From contig DBYM01000054.1 in the NCBI GenBank assembly GCA_002309875.1, positions 1,273 through 17,769 on the forward strand: a stretch of DNA of 16,497 nucleotides, in the 5' to 3' direction. Shown here one piece after another: positions 7,076 to 13,720 of this stretch. Source of the DNA: Cyanobacteria bacterium UBA1186 (lineage in GTDB: Bacteria > Cyanobacteriota > Vampirovibrionia > Gastranaerophilales > Gastranaerophilaceae). The notes beneath the pieces were generated by a model, which was given only the letters and a program-made list of their open reading frames with translations, made no database searches and was not told where the DNA came from. Each line of letters begins with the position of its first letter. Within the stretch, counting starts at the first letter, position 1. The position numbers and the translations under genes are program-made.

Positions 7076-8086
7076 TTAATTGTCACCGAAATAATTCTTT
7101 AAACCTGAAGTCAGATTTTTATTCTTACATAATTTTTTAAGTTTGGAAATGGCACGGTTTTCGATTTGGCGGATTCTTTCTCTTGAAACGCCGTAGAAGG
7201 TGCCGATTTGGTCGAGTGTCTTTTTGTCACCGTTATTATCAAGCCCGAAACGCAGAATAAGAACATCTCTTTCTTTCGGACTAAGTTGGTCAAGCATTAC
7301 TTTTATGTCGTCGAGAAGATTTTCCTGAGATACCATATTTTCAGGTGCAATTGTTGATTCGTCAACTATTGTGTCAATTATCTTGTTTGAATCATCTTTT
7401 TGCCCGGACGGAGTATCAATACTGATTGTGGATTGGGTAGCCTTAATAATGGAGGTAAGTTTGGAAACCGAGATGCCTAACTTATCGGCAATTTCTTGTT
7501 TTACGGGTATTCTTCCCAATTCCGTAGTCAGGTCGAGGGTGGCCTTTTTAATTTTGTTAATCGATTCTATTAAATGGATAGGAAGCCTGATAAGTCTTGC
7601 TTTGTCGGCTATTGCTCTTGTTATGGACTGCTGTATCCACCACGTTGCATAGGTCGAAAACTTGTAACCTTTCGTGTAATCAAATTTTTCCGTGGCTTTT
7701 ATGAGACCCATATTTCCTTCCTGAATGAGGTCTAAGAAGGATAAACCGCGTCCTATGTATTTTTTTGCAATACTTACGACAAGACGCAGATTCGCATTAA
7801 TCAGTACTTTTCTGGCAAATTCGCTCTGAGTTTCGTATATTTTTTTTGCGACTTCGAGTTCTTCTTCGGCTGACAAAAGCGGAATTTTTCCTATCTGCTG
7901 GAGGTAAATCCTGACCGAATCGTCAGAGTTTACTGAATTTAAACTTTCCTGGGTTTTAGGCTCTTCAATCGATATATTTTCATCGTCATTATCTAATTCG
8001 TTGATGCTCTCAAGGCTGTTAAAATCAACTCCTTCATCAGAGATATCATCAATCATAATATTCAGATTTTGTTTTTGTTTAGCCAT
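7076..8086 (-). CDS. rpoD: RpoD/SigA-family sigma-70 RNA polymerase sigma factor
   Basis: A 336-residue sigma factor with the full housekeeping-type layout. A short acidic N-terminus (1-50) takes the place of region 1.1. Region 1.2 is at about 55-85 (DSVRIYLQQIGKIPLLSAEEE). Region 2 is at 92-165, with FLDLIQEGNMGLIKA, then KFSTYATWWIQQSITRAI for -10 recognition and melting. Region 3 is at 172-248. Region 4 is at 265-325, with LSPKERDVLILRFGL and the helix-turn-helix TLDQIGTFYGVSRERIRQIE for -35 binding. The region 2 and 4 sequences are those of RpoD/SigA-type factors rather than SigF/SigH or ECF factors. It could be the primary factor or a group 2 paralogue; the absence of a long region 1.1 leaves both open. 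The ATG overlaps the rlmB stop codon in TAATG, so its translation is probably coupled to rlmB. Confidence 0.93.
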   Translation of the reverse strand: MAKQKQNLNIMIDDISDEGVDFNSLESINELDNDDENISIEEPKTQESLNSVNSDDSVRIYLQQIGKIPLLSAEEELEVAKKIYETQSEFARKVLINANLRLVVSIAKKYIGRGLSFLDLIQEGNMGLIKATEKFDYTKGYKFSTYATWWIQQSITRAIADKARLIRLPIHLIESINKIKKATLDLTTELGRIPVKQEIADKLGISVSKLTSIIKATQSTISIDTPSGQKDDSNKIIDTIVDESTIAPENMVSQENLLDDIKVMLDQLSPKERDVLILRFGLDNNGDKKTLDQIGTFYGVSRERIRQIENRAISKLKKLCKNKNLTSGLKNYFGDN

Positions 8087-8892
8087 TATATGCCTCTTTT
8101 TTTACTTACGGATAATTTTTGTCTCACGCTCTCAAACAATATTATAGCAGTTGCATTGGAAACGTTTAAAGAGTTAAAATTTGTTAACATTGGAATTTTA
8201 ACGATAAAATCGGCCAACTTAAGCAAAGACTTTGATATGCCCGAATGTTCGGCGCCCATTATGAGTGCAAAATTCATATCGGTATAATCAATTTCATAAT
8301 GATTATCTTTCGCATGATGGTCAGCCGCAATTACCCAATAGTCGTTTTCTTTTAACCGTTGTACCGCATTTACAAGACTGTTGACCTTTATTATTGATAT
8401 GTTATTTACCGCTCCGGCACTTGTCTTTTCAACGGTTGAATTTATCAGCATGCTTCTTCTTGAAGGCAGTATTACTCCTTTAACACCGGCACAAACGGCG
8501 GAACGTATTATTGCACCGAGGTTATGGGAATCTTCGATTCCGTCAAGTATTAAAAGAGAAGTCAATTGTCCCGAATTATTTGCCAAAAAATCGTCTAAAT
8601 CTTCATACTTAACGGGAGAAATTTGGGCAACAACTCCCTGATGTTTCGCTTCCGGTGCCAATTGATTTAATTTTTCTTTCCCGACGAACTGAAATATTAC
8701 ACCTTTATCTTTTGCGAGAGATTTGATTTTTTCTATCTTTTCATCGTTGTGAGCAGAGTTGGATATTAATATTTTGTTAAATTCACGCTCGCCCGATTCA
8801 AGAGCTTCAATAATTGAATTTCTCCCATAAACAACGGTATAATTGGTTTTCGAAATATTTCCCGAGTCAGAATCAGAAACAAAAGTGTTCAT
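8086..8892 (-). CDS. rlmB: 23S rRNA 2'-O-ribose methyltransferase, RlmB/TrmH (SPOUT) family
   Basis: A 268-residue SPOUT-class methyltransferase. Residues 18-95 match the SpoU substrate-binding domain (VVYGRNSIIEALESG, then HQGVVAQISP). Residues 110-262 form the knotted catalytic domain. Motif 1 is NLGAIIRSA (124-132) with the catalytic-type Asn and Arg. Motif 2 is IMGAEHSGIS (211-220). Motif 3 is IPMLTNFNSLNVSNA (233-247), where the usual glycine is replaced in the LTNFN stretch. RlmB methylates the 2'-OH of G2251 in 23S rRNA, with S-adenosylmethionine as donor. The related tRNA enzyme TrmH is an alternative, but the N-terminal domain favours the RlmB group. The first 17 residues look like a poorly conserved extension. 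AGGG lies seven bases before the ATG. It is the first gene of the operon with the sigma factor and TPR genes. Confidence 0.9.
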   Translation of the reverse strand: MNTFVSDSDSGNISKTNYTVVYGRNSIIEALESGEREFNKILISNSAHNDEKIEKIKSLAKDKGVIFQFVGKEKLNQLAPEAKHQGVVAQISPVKYEDLDDFLANNSGQLTSLLILDGIEDSHNLGAIIRSAVCAGVKGVILPSRRSMLINSTVEKTSAGAVNNISIIKVNSLVNAVQRLKENDYWVIAADHHAKDNHYEIDYTDMNFALIMGAEHSGISKSLLKLADFIVKIPMLTNFNSLNVSNATAIILFESVRQKLSVSKKRGI

Positions 8893-8904
8893 TTATTTAC
8901 CCTA

Positions 8905-8933
8905 TGTACAAGACCTCTTTTTTATTGTACAAT
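8905..8933 (+). promoter_or_regulatory. Promoter of the pilMN-pilO pair, overlapping the rlmB promoter
   Basis: TGTACA (8905-8910) and TACAAT (8928-8933) are 17 bases apart on the plus strand. TACAAT is half of a perfect palindrome ATTGTACAAT (8924-8933), so the minus strand also carries TACAAT, pointing toward rlmB, with no clear -35 box. The two divergent operons may therefore compete for the same DNA. Confidence 0.5.
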
Positions 8934-8956
8934 AAAAGAAAATAGGAAGAAATAGC

Positions 8957-10636
8957 ATGTCATTTAGTTTTAAGAAGAACATTATTGTGGGAGTGGCAGT
9001 TACTCCTGAGTTAGGCTTGGAAGCGGCTCTTATAGATTTTGATGCCAGAAAAGTACTGAAGTATGGAACAAGAACGTTAGCATACGATAATAACCGTAAG
9101 GTTATTGCCGATCTTGACATATTTAAAGAATCTTTACAGGACGTTCTGCAGGAACTTGATATTCCAAAAGGTGCGGATATCGTTTTAAGCATACCGACGG
9201 TATTTTTTAACGTCAACGACTATCCTGCAGCCTTAAGCACCGAGCAGATCGGTCTGTCGATAGAGACTGATTTAATGGAAAAGCCTCTGTTTTCAAATGA
9301 GGAGCCTTGTATAAGTGCGGTAAAATTGCCGAATTCTACAATGCAGTTCAGCAAGTTTGCTTATGTTGCGGCACAAAAAACAACATTGATTGAAATTGCA
9401 ATGCAGATATATGAACTCGGTTACAACCTTGTAAGCATTGATACGTCAATCAATTCTTCACTGAACGCACTTATTTATAACGAGCGTGTAAATGCTTCAC
9501 CTCAGGCATCTTGGCTTTTATTGGTAGTTGAAAATTCCTGCTGCAGAATTATTCCGATGTCGGGTAAAAATTATGTCGATTATTTTGAAGAAAAAATAAG
9601 CATCGGTGAAGTTTTGGGTGATGAGGAAAACTATACTACCGTGGTATCTGCGGTTAAGCCGATTCTCAAAAACAACCCGACTCAGTGCTTATACGTAGTT
9701 TCAAAAACAAATATAATCAGCGCAAAATTGCTGGCTGAAAAACTTACTTATGAAGCACCGATAGTTCATCAGGAAGCAAACATATATAACACTGTTCCGT
9801 TTATAGATGTCAGCGATGAGATTAATCCCGAAGCAGCAAAAACTATTTCGTTAGACGTTATAGGTGCTGCAATAGGCAGAGAGTTTGCCGATTATACGGA
9901 AACTCATTTCAATTTGTTTAACGAGTCTTTGGGTGATGTTTATATCCAAAACAGACCTCCGGTTATAACGATAGGCTCACGTAAATTTGAAATGTCTATG
10001 GAGAATTCCGTAAAATATGGTCTTATCTTCTTTGTATTAGTTTTGATTGCCGCATTGATAATATTGTTGCCGATAAGAGGCGCTATGAACGGGAAAAAAC
10101 AGGAGAAAGAAAAGTTAGACAGACAAATTCAGGAAACAAAGGCATTTATAGAAGCAAACAAGGGCGTTTCATCTTCTGTATTCAGTGAAAGCGATGAAAT
10201 AAGAATCGGTTTGGGTGTTAACAAGAATGTTTATACATATTACACAATAGCAGGAACGGAAATTCCTAAAAAACTGTGGCTAACATCATTGGAACTCGGC
10301 CCGAACACAACGATTAATGGGCAGGCAGATAATCTTGAAAGCATATACAGTTTCTTCAGAAGCATAAAGGATTACAACCCCGAATCAGGTATAAAACTGC
10401 AGAAACTCGGACTTGCGGTAAGTCCTAACAAACGTGCGTTAAGAGATTTTGATACCGATTCCGTTATTACATCTCTGAATGCCGATTACTACGAATTTGT
10501 TATATCCGACGTACCTGAAAAGAAGGCAACTTCAAAGAAAAGCAAATCGACGGAAGGTGTCGGAGGTATTGACGATAATAGTTACGGTAACAACGAAAAG
10601 CCGGCAGCACTTCCGGATTTGGAGACGATAGATTAA
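8957..10636 (+). CDS. PilM-PilN fusion protein (type IV pilus / type II secretion inner-membrane platform)
   Basis: A 559-residue protein that joins two components normally made separately. Residues 1-315 resemble the cytoplasmic actin-like PilM/GspL domain (IIVGVAVTPELGLEAALIDF, a VLSIP strand, and a YELGYNLVSIDTS segment like the family's second subdomain). Residues 316-330 (HFNLFNESL) resemble the INLLP start of PilN, which binds PilM. A single membrane helix follows at about 354-374. After it come a charged coiled-coil stretch (378-402) and a PilN-type periplasmic domain (KKLWLTSLEL, then TTINGQADNLESIYSFF). The C-terminal 45 residues are low-complexity and polar. PilM, PilN and PilO align the pilus assembly motor with the envelope. 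AGGAAG precedes the ATG at good spacing. A PilO-like gene follows after 16 bases. The domain reading is by eye. Confidence 0.78.
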   Translation: MSFSFKKNIIVGVAVTPELGLEAALIDFDARKVLKYGTRTLAYDNNRKVIADLDIFKESLQDVLQELDIPKGADIVLSIPTVFFNVNDYPAALSTEQIGLSIETDLMEKPLFSNEEPCISAVKLPNSTMQFSKFAYVAAQKTTLIEIAMQIYELGYNLVSIDTSINSSLNALIYNERVNASPQASWLLLVVENSCCRIIPMSGKNYVDYFEEKISIGEVLGDEENYTTVVSAVKPILKNNPTQCLYVVSKTNIISAKLLAEKLTYEAPIVHQEANIYNTVPFIDVSDEINPEAAKTISLDVIGAAIGREFADYTETHFNLFNESLGDVYIQNRPPVITIGSRKFEMSMENSVKYGLIFFVLVLIAALIILLPIRGAMNGKKQEKEKLDRQIQETKAFIEANKGVSSSVFSESDEIRIGLGVNKNVYTYYTIAGTEIPKKLWLTSLELGPNTTINGQADNLESIYSFFRSIKDYNPESGIKLQKLGLAVSPNKRALRDFDTDSVITSLNADYYEFVISDVPEKKATSKKSKSTEGVGGIDDNSYGNNEKPAALPDLETID

Positions 10637-10652
10637 TATAGGAATATAAAAA

Positions 10653-11282
10653 ATGGAAAAATATAAAAGATATTACGGATTGATTGTTTTCTTGCTGATT
10701 GTTGTAGGGACTATCTATGGCGCTTGGCATATTATCATTCCTACAATTAACGCAAATAAGGCATTGGACACTGAGATTGCGGCTAAAACACAAGAGGTTA
10801 GCCAACTTGAAAGCGAACGCCGCATCATTGAAGAAAAGTTGAAACAGATTAAAGATTCAATGGCAGGCTCAATGAAGAAGGTTTATTCCCCGATTGAATC
10901 AGATTTGGGTAATGATACATTGTTCTTCACTCTTTATAACGACGTAATAGAAATGGTACATGCAAATTCCGTAAAAATCCGTTCTATTGATTATGTTCAT
11001 AATCCCGAAGCAGATGCTTTCGTTGCGCACGGTGAAGACAGGTATTTTGTATGTGATGTAAATATGGAACTTGTATCAAACTATACCAACCTCGGCAAAC
11101 TGATACAGGACATATATCAATATCCTTACTATATCAAGATAAACAAAATAACGGTTAATCCTTATGAAAAGGATAAAAAGATTCTTATAACCGATATGAG
11201 CCTGAGACTGTATGCTCATACATCTCCCGAAGAAGAAGATACCTCGGGTGTAGATGCAGCATTAGGCAGTCCGCAGATATAA
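10653..11282 (+). CDS. PilO-like inner-membrane protein
   Basis: A 209-residue bitopic membrane protein with the architecture of PilO/GspM. It has a short cytoplasmic N-terminus, one membrane helix at about 8-28 (YGLIVFLLIVVGTIYGAW), a periplasmic coiled coil at about 35-70 (EIAAKTQEVSQLESERRIIEEKLK) and a globular C-terminal domain at about 85-190. That domain matches the PilO pattern of a YNDVIEMVHANSVKIRSIDY helix-strand followed by a TNLGKLIQDIYQYPYYIKINKI segment. PilO pairs with PilN through the coiled coil and periplasmic domain. The gene follows the PilM-PilN fusion by 16 bases with a weak AGGA site, so the two are clearly one operon. A strong hairpin terminator follows the stop codon. 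PilP, PilQ and the motor ATPases are not nearby; they may be encoded elsewhere. Confidence 0.8.
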   Translation: MEKYKRYYGLIVFLLIVVGTIYGAWHIIIPTINANKALDTEIAAKTQEVSQLESERRIIEEKLKQIKDSMAGSMKKVYSPIESDLGNDTLFFTLYNDVIEMVHANSVKIRSIDYVHNPEADAFVAHGEDRYFVCDVNMELVSNYTNLGKLIQDIYQYPYYIKINKITVNPYEKDKKILITDMSLRLYAHTSPEEEDTSGVDAALGSPQI

Positions 11283-11294
11283 TTAATCAGAATA

Positions 11295-11326
11295 AAAAAA
11301 AGAGCCTTTTTAAGGGCTCTTTTTTT
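11295..11326. terminator. Bidirectional intrinsic terminator between pilO-like and pgi
   Basis: AAAAAAAGAGCC (11295-11306) pairs with GGCTCTTTTTTT (11315-11326) around an eight-base loop. The A and T tracts on either side supply a U-run after the hairpin in both directions. It lies 12 bases after the pilO-like stop codon and just beyond the pgi stop codon, so it can end both convergent transcripts. Confidence 0.88.
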
Positions 11327-11331
11327 GTTTG

Positions 11332-12663
11332 TTATGAAATTCTTCCCGCAACAACCACGTCTTTTCCGTCTGCCTGCGGTTTGAGATTCTTTTTGTAAAC
11401 CTCAACGTGCGGCTGAAGAACACTGTCAAGCACGTCCGGCATGGATATTCCTGCCGAAAGTTTCTCTATGATTTCCTGATAAACTGTTGCGAAGGCTCTT
11501 GTTTGGACCATTGCGCCCGAAGCACACGGAGTTAAACCGTATTTTGAAGTTTCGACCGATTCAAGGAAGAAAGAGCCTGCATTTGAATAGGATTTGCTCA
11601 ATGCTCCGATATAACCTTCGGCATTTTCTCTTGAAACACCTTTATCAACAGGAGCGGTAAGAGCAAATGCGTAACTGTTTGCAGGGTTAAAATGTGCTTC
11701 CGAACTGTGGTGCATAGCATCAGGCACTTTTGCAATTTGTTTTAATGTATCTTTTACCGATTCATTTTGCATCTGAGCATGCCAGAAAACCGTATCTTCA
11801 AACATTGAGCCCAAATACTGATGTACGGAGGTTTTAATTCCTTTGCTTCTTGCAGCCGCCCAAAAGGCTGCCTGTGCATAAGGCATATTTTTGTTAATGT
11901 CTGTACTCAAAGCGATTGAGGATATTTCCTGAGCGGATTTCAGCATTTCAGCCATATCTTCTTTACTCATGCCGGCGTATGCAAGTGTGAATAAAGCGTG
12001 GTCATCCAGGGCCGAAAATCTTCCGCCGACATCATCGTGGATATAGAGTTTACCTAACCAGCCTTCGGAATCCGAAATTCTTCTCAGTTCGCTCTTGTCG
12101 GGGTTTTTGTCCGTAACTGCTATAAAATGTTTAGATGCTTTTACCTTGGCATCTTCGATTGATGAGCCTTTCATAACATAAGCATCAATAAGCATTTGCC
12201 TGATTCTTAAAAACCCGTCTTTTGTTTCAAAGGTTGAGCCTGATTTTGATGCAACCATATAATTTGATGAAGTCACGTCATTTCCCAAACGGTATAAAAA
12301 TCTTGCGAAACTCGTTGAATCTACGTCAGAATAGAACAAAATCGAATCTTTGTTAATGTTTAAACCGTTCAGACCGAGCATGTTTTCAACCGTATGCTTT
12401 GACCCTCCGATACCAAGAACGGTAAATTTGTCCGCACCTGTCTGAGATTTCATGGTTTGTACCATTGAATAGATTTCGTCAAGTCTTGCAAGTTGATTTT
12501 TAGGCAAATCAACCCAATTCAGGAATTGTCCCGGTTGGTTTGCTCTTTTTGAAAATTCTGCAACGGCAGATGAAATTGTATTTTCGTACATTAAATAATC
12601 AGAATTTGAGAAACTTGTGGAAACTCCCAAACCTGAGTCAATTGAACTTAAACTTGATACCAT
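11332..12663 (-). CDS. pgi: Glucose-6-phosphate isomerase
   Basis: Phosphoglucose isomerase interconverts glucose 6-phosphate and fructose 6-phosphate in glycolysis and gluconeogenesis. With the ATG at 12663 the protein has 443 residues, near the length of the shorter bacterial forms. Visible motifs are VLGIGGS (about 83-88) and VASKSGSTFET (138-147) for phosphate binding, the DDVGGRFSALDDHALFTL signature (210-227) with the catalytic Arg, QMQNESVKD (297-305) with the catalytic Glu, and a HHSSEAHF region (318-325) for the ring-opening His. The start at 12663 is chosen because GGAGG lies five bases before it. A possible TTG start at 12675 would lie inside that ribosome-binding site. The gene is monocistronic and convergent with the pilus genes, sharing their terminator. 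The call is firm, though several motifs are less typical than in the E. coli enzyme. Confidence 0.9.
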   Translation of the reverse strand: MVSSLSSIDSGLGVSTSFSNSDYLMYENTISSAVAEFSKRANQPGQFLNWVDLPKNQLARLDEIYSMVQTMKSQTGADKFTVLGIGGSKHTVENMLGLNGLNINKDSILFYSDVDSTSFARFLYRLGNDVTSSNYMVASKSGSTFETKDGFLRIRQMLIDAYVMKGSSIEDAKVKASKHFIAVTDKNPDKSELRRISDSEGWLGKLYIHDDVGGRFSALDDHALFTLAYAGMSKEDMAEMLKSAQEISSIALSTDINKNMPYAQAAFWAAARSKGIKTSVHQYLGSMFEDTVFWHAQMQNESVKDTLKQIAKVPDAMHHSSEAHFNPANSYAFALTAPVDKGVSRENAEGYIGALSKSYSNAGSFFLESVETSKYGLTPCASGAMVQTRAFATVYQEIIEKLSAGISMPDVLDSVLQPHVEVYKKNLKPQADGKDVVVAGRIS

Positions 12664-12678
12664 TTTACCCTCCAAAAA

Positions 12679-12690
12679 TTAAACGTTTAC
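12679..12690. promoter_or_regulatory. Possible operator: AAACGTTT palindrome upstream of pgi
   Basis: TTAAACGTTTAC contains the 8-bp palindrome AAACGTTT, 16-27 bases upstream of the pgi ATG. A central CG in an A/T-flanked palindrome is the form of LacI/GalR-family operators such as the PurR box. The position could block transcription or translation of pgi. No matching regulator gene is in the window, and the same palindrome occurs inside a coding sequence at 16082-16093, so chance is possible. Confidence 0.22.
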
Positions 12691-12728
12691 AATAAGAATT
12701 TCATCATAAAACAACCATATTGTAAAGC

Positions 12729-12768
12729 GGGGGGGTAAATATAGGGGGGGGTAAATATAGGGGGGTGG
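12729..12768 (+). repeat. Tandem G-run repeat, G(6-8)-TAAATATA units
   Basis: Seven G (12729-12735), TAAATATA, eight G (12744-12751), TAAATATA, then six G (12760-12765) followed by TGG. This is two and a half copies of a 15-16 bp unit with homopolymer tracts prone to slippage. It lies 66 bases upstream of the pgi start and could form G-quadruplex structures on the plus strand. The GGGGTAAA core recurs at 13061 and, inverted, at 16021. Confidence 0.8.
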
Positions 12769-12776
12769 TAATTATC

Positions 12777-12812
12777 TGTCATTCTGAGGCTTAAGCCGAA
12801 GAATCCGGCTTA
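12777..12812. repeat. Hairpin element with a GTCATTCTGAG...CGAAGAATCC motif
   Basis: Starting at TGTCATTCTGAGG, the sequence runs into a perfect 7-bp stem, TAAGCCG (12792-12798) and CGGCTTA (12806-12812), with loop AAGAATC. GGCTTAAGCC (12788-12797) is itself a palindrome. Motifs of the form GTCATTCTGAG...CGAAGAATC are, from memory, common interspersed repeats in many bacterial genomes. No T tract follows on either strand, so it is not a typical terminator. Only one clear copy is in the window. Confidence 0.5.
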
Positions 12813-12832
12813 TTAAAATCTTATTTATGAAA

Positions 12833-12958
12833 TTATACGGATTTGCAGATTTTGAATCTGAAGAATCTGAAGCATTCCAATTTTTCTTTTATGAAGGAAA
12901 CGATTCTCTTTGCTTCGTCCTGAGTGAAGTAGTAACAACCTGTTTGCATAATGTGCAT
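12833..12958 (-). CDS. Possible small gene, 41 codons, unknown
   Basis: A short minus-strand frame begins at the ATG at 12958 with AGGAG eight bases upstream (12971-12967), a better translation signal than several large genes here have. The product starts MHIMQTGCYYFTQDEAKR and continues as an amphipathic, helix-like lysine/glutamate stretch to about residue 28. It ends in a phenylalanine/arginine-rich tail encoded partly by the tandem GAATCTGAA repeat, which hints that the original 3' end was altered by repeat growth. No family is recognised. It may be a true small protein, or the 5' remnant of a longer gene disrupted by the nearby hairpin element. It lies upstream of pgi on the same strand, 170 bases away. 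Confidence 0.35.
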   Translation of the reverse strand: MHIMQTGCYYFTQDEAKRIVSFIKEKLECFRFFRFKICKSV

Positions 12959-13060
12959 ATTATGTACTCCTATTAATTACACAACTTAACAATATAGATA
13001 ACGGCATATTTTTCATAAACTTTAATGTTTTGAATAAAATTTTTACAAATCTTAACCCAA

Positions 13061-13085
13061 GGGGTAAAGGGGTAAAGGTATGGGG
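13061..13085 (+). repeat. GGGGTAAA octamer tandem repeat (short copy)
   Basis: GGGGTAAA is repeated twice exactly (13061-13076), followed by the partial units GGTA and TGGGG. The same octamer in the opposite orientation forms the longer array at 16021-16080. Confidence 0.7.
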
Positions 13086-13146
13086 ATACCTGCCTGATAA
13101 AAACCCAAAAACCCAGGCCTTTTTTCAAAAACCCAAAAAAGCCTCT

Positions 13147-13194
13147 ATGATCATGATAATGATAATGTCAATGATCATGATAATGATAATGTTC
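13147..13194 (+). repeat. 24-bp tandem duplication built from ATGATCATGATAATG-type triplets
   Basis: Two adjacent 24-bp units (13147-13170 and 13171-13194) are identical except in the last three bases. Each begins with the palindrome ATGATCAT and continues with GATAAT-type triplets. On the plus strand one frame would read Met-Ile repeats, which explains a misleading open frame across this region. It looks like a recent slippage duplication in non-coding DNA. Confidence 0.8.
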
Positions 13195-13226
13195 TCTCTT
13201 CTTCTCATGGAGAGAAGGTTTTTTTT
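13192..13226 (+). terminator. Weak terminator-like hairpin with T8 tract
   Basis: Two alternative stems form: TTCTCTC (13192-13198) with GAGAGAA (13210-13216), or CTTCTC (13201-13206) with GAGAAG (13212-13217). A run of eight T (13219-13226) follows. The stems are short and low in GC. No clear upstream plus-strand gene needs it; it may insulate the TRL gene pair downstream. Confidence 0.35.
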
Positions 13227-13268
13227 GAGATTTGAAAAGAGGAGAGAAAATTTTTCAAATTTGATTTA

Positions 13269-13298
13269 TTGTTTGTAAATTATGTTTATGATTAGAAT
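13269..13298 (+). promoter_or_regulatory. Possible promoter of the TRL gene pair
   Basis: TTGTTT (13269-13274) and TAGAAT (13293-13298) are separated by 18 bases. The -10 box ends five bases before the ATG at 13304, and no Shine-Dalgarno sequence is visible, so the mRNA may be leaderless. Confidence 0.4.
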
Positions 13299-13303
13299 TT
13301 AGT

Positions 13304-13720
13304 ATGAATTTTATGAGAATTTTCAGTATTTTAATAATTTTGTTCGTCATTTTGGGATATACACCTTCGGCTTCTGCAGGAATGAAAATCGGCGGATATC
13401 AGATGGGGCATTTGGGAATCGGTCAGGGAACGATTTATTCCAAGAGCGAATTCCCCGTCAGTGTTGCTGCGGATATTAACAATGAAAACGAAGACCTTTT
13501 GGATTTGACGAGCGGGAACTCAAAATCCCGCAATTTCTTCAAACTTGTTGAGGTCGGAAATGCGGGCATACATAAAGCGGTAAAACGTGGAGGTTTAAAG
13601 CGGATATCCATTGTTACGACAAGAATACACAAGATAAATATTCCGCTTTTTGTTTACGTTCCGTTGTATTACAAAGAAACAAAAACAGTTGTTTACGGGA
13701 ATAGCGAGGAAGATTTATGA
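13304..13720 (+). CDS. TRL-like secreted protein, first of a tandem pair
   Basis: A 138-residue protein with a clear Sec signal peptide: a hydrophobic core at about 6-18 (IFSILIILFVILG) and a likely cleavage after Ala25 in PSASA-GM. The mature part fits the TRL-like family (PF13146), whose members are small exported proteins of unknown function. It shows a GTIYSKSEFPVSV strand, a VGNAGIHKAVKRGGLKRISIV helix-strand and a final TKTVVYG strand. The neighbouring gene encodes a shorter paralogue with the same blocks (GDAGIDKAVRDAGITKISYVDV and RVYGE). An insertion of about 25 residues in the middle separates this copy from the second. The ATG at 13304 lacks a ribosome-binding site; a second ATG at 13313 is also possible. 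The stop codon overlaps the start of the next gene, so the two are co-translated. Confidence 0.72.
   Translation: MNFMRIFSILIILFVILGYTPSASAGMKIGGYQMGHLGIGQGTIYSKSEFPVSVAADINNENEDLLDLTSGNSKSRNFFKLVEVGNAGIHKAVKRGGLKRISIVTTRIHKINIPLFVYVPLYYKETKTVVYGNSEEDL

Larger units (their letters stand above)
12664..13303. other. Repeat-rich intergenic region between pgi and the TRL gene pair
   Basis: This 640-bp gap is the only long stretch without a recognised gene. From left to right it holds the pgi ribosome-binding site and an AAACGTTT palindrome. G-run repeats (12729-12768), a hairpin element (12777-12812) and a 9-bp tandem GAATCTGAA pair (12854-12871) follow, then a possible 41-codon gene on the minus strand (12833-12958). 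Next come two GGGGTAAA units (13061-13076), several AAAAACCC repeats with a 10-bp stem (13115-13144), a 24-bp tandem duplication (13147-13194) and a hairpin followed by eight T (13192-13226). The base composition is strongly skewed and low in complexity. Confidence 0.75.

Noticed and set aside
8902..9216. A 104-codon minus-strand open frame
   Set aside because: It lies opposite the start of the PilM-PilN gene, which has clear family features, and crosses the divergent promoter region.
12664..12675. TTG at 12675 as the pgi start
   Set aside because: The TTG lies within the GGAGG ribosome-binding site that serves the ATG at 12663, so the shorter protein is preferred.
13147..13194. CRISPR-like direct repeats
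   Set aside because: The two 24-bp units abut with no spacer and there are no cas genes; this is a tandem duplication.
13030..13278. An 82-codon open frame on the plus strand
   Set aside because: It runs through GGGGTAAA units, AAAAACCC repeats and the 24-bp tandem duplication, giving Met-Ile repeats. It has no ribosome-binding site and passes over a hairpin with a T tract.
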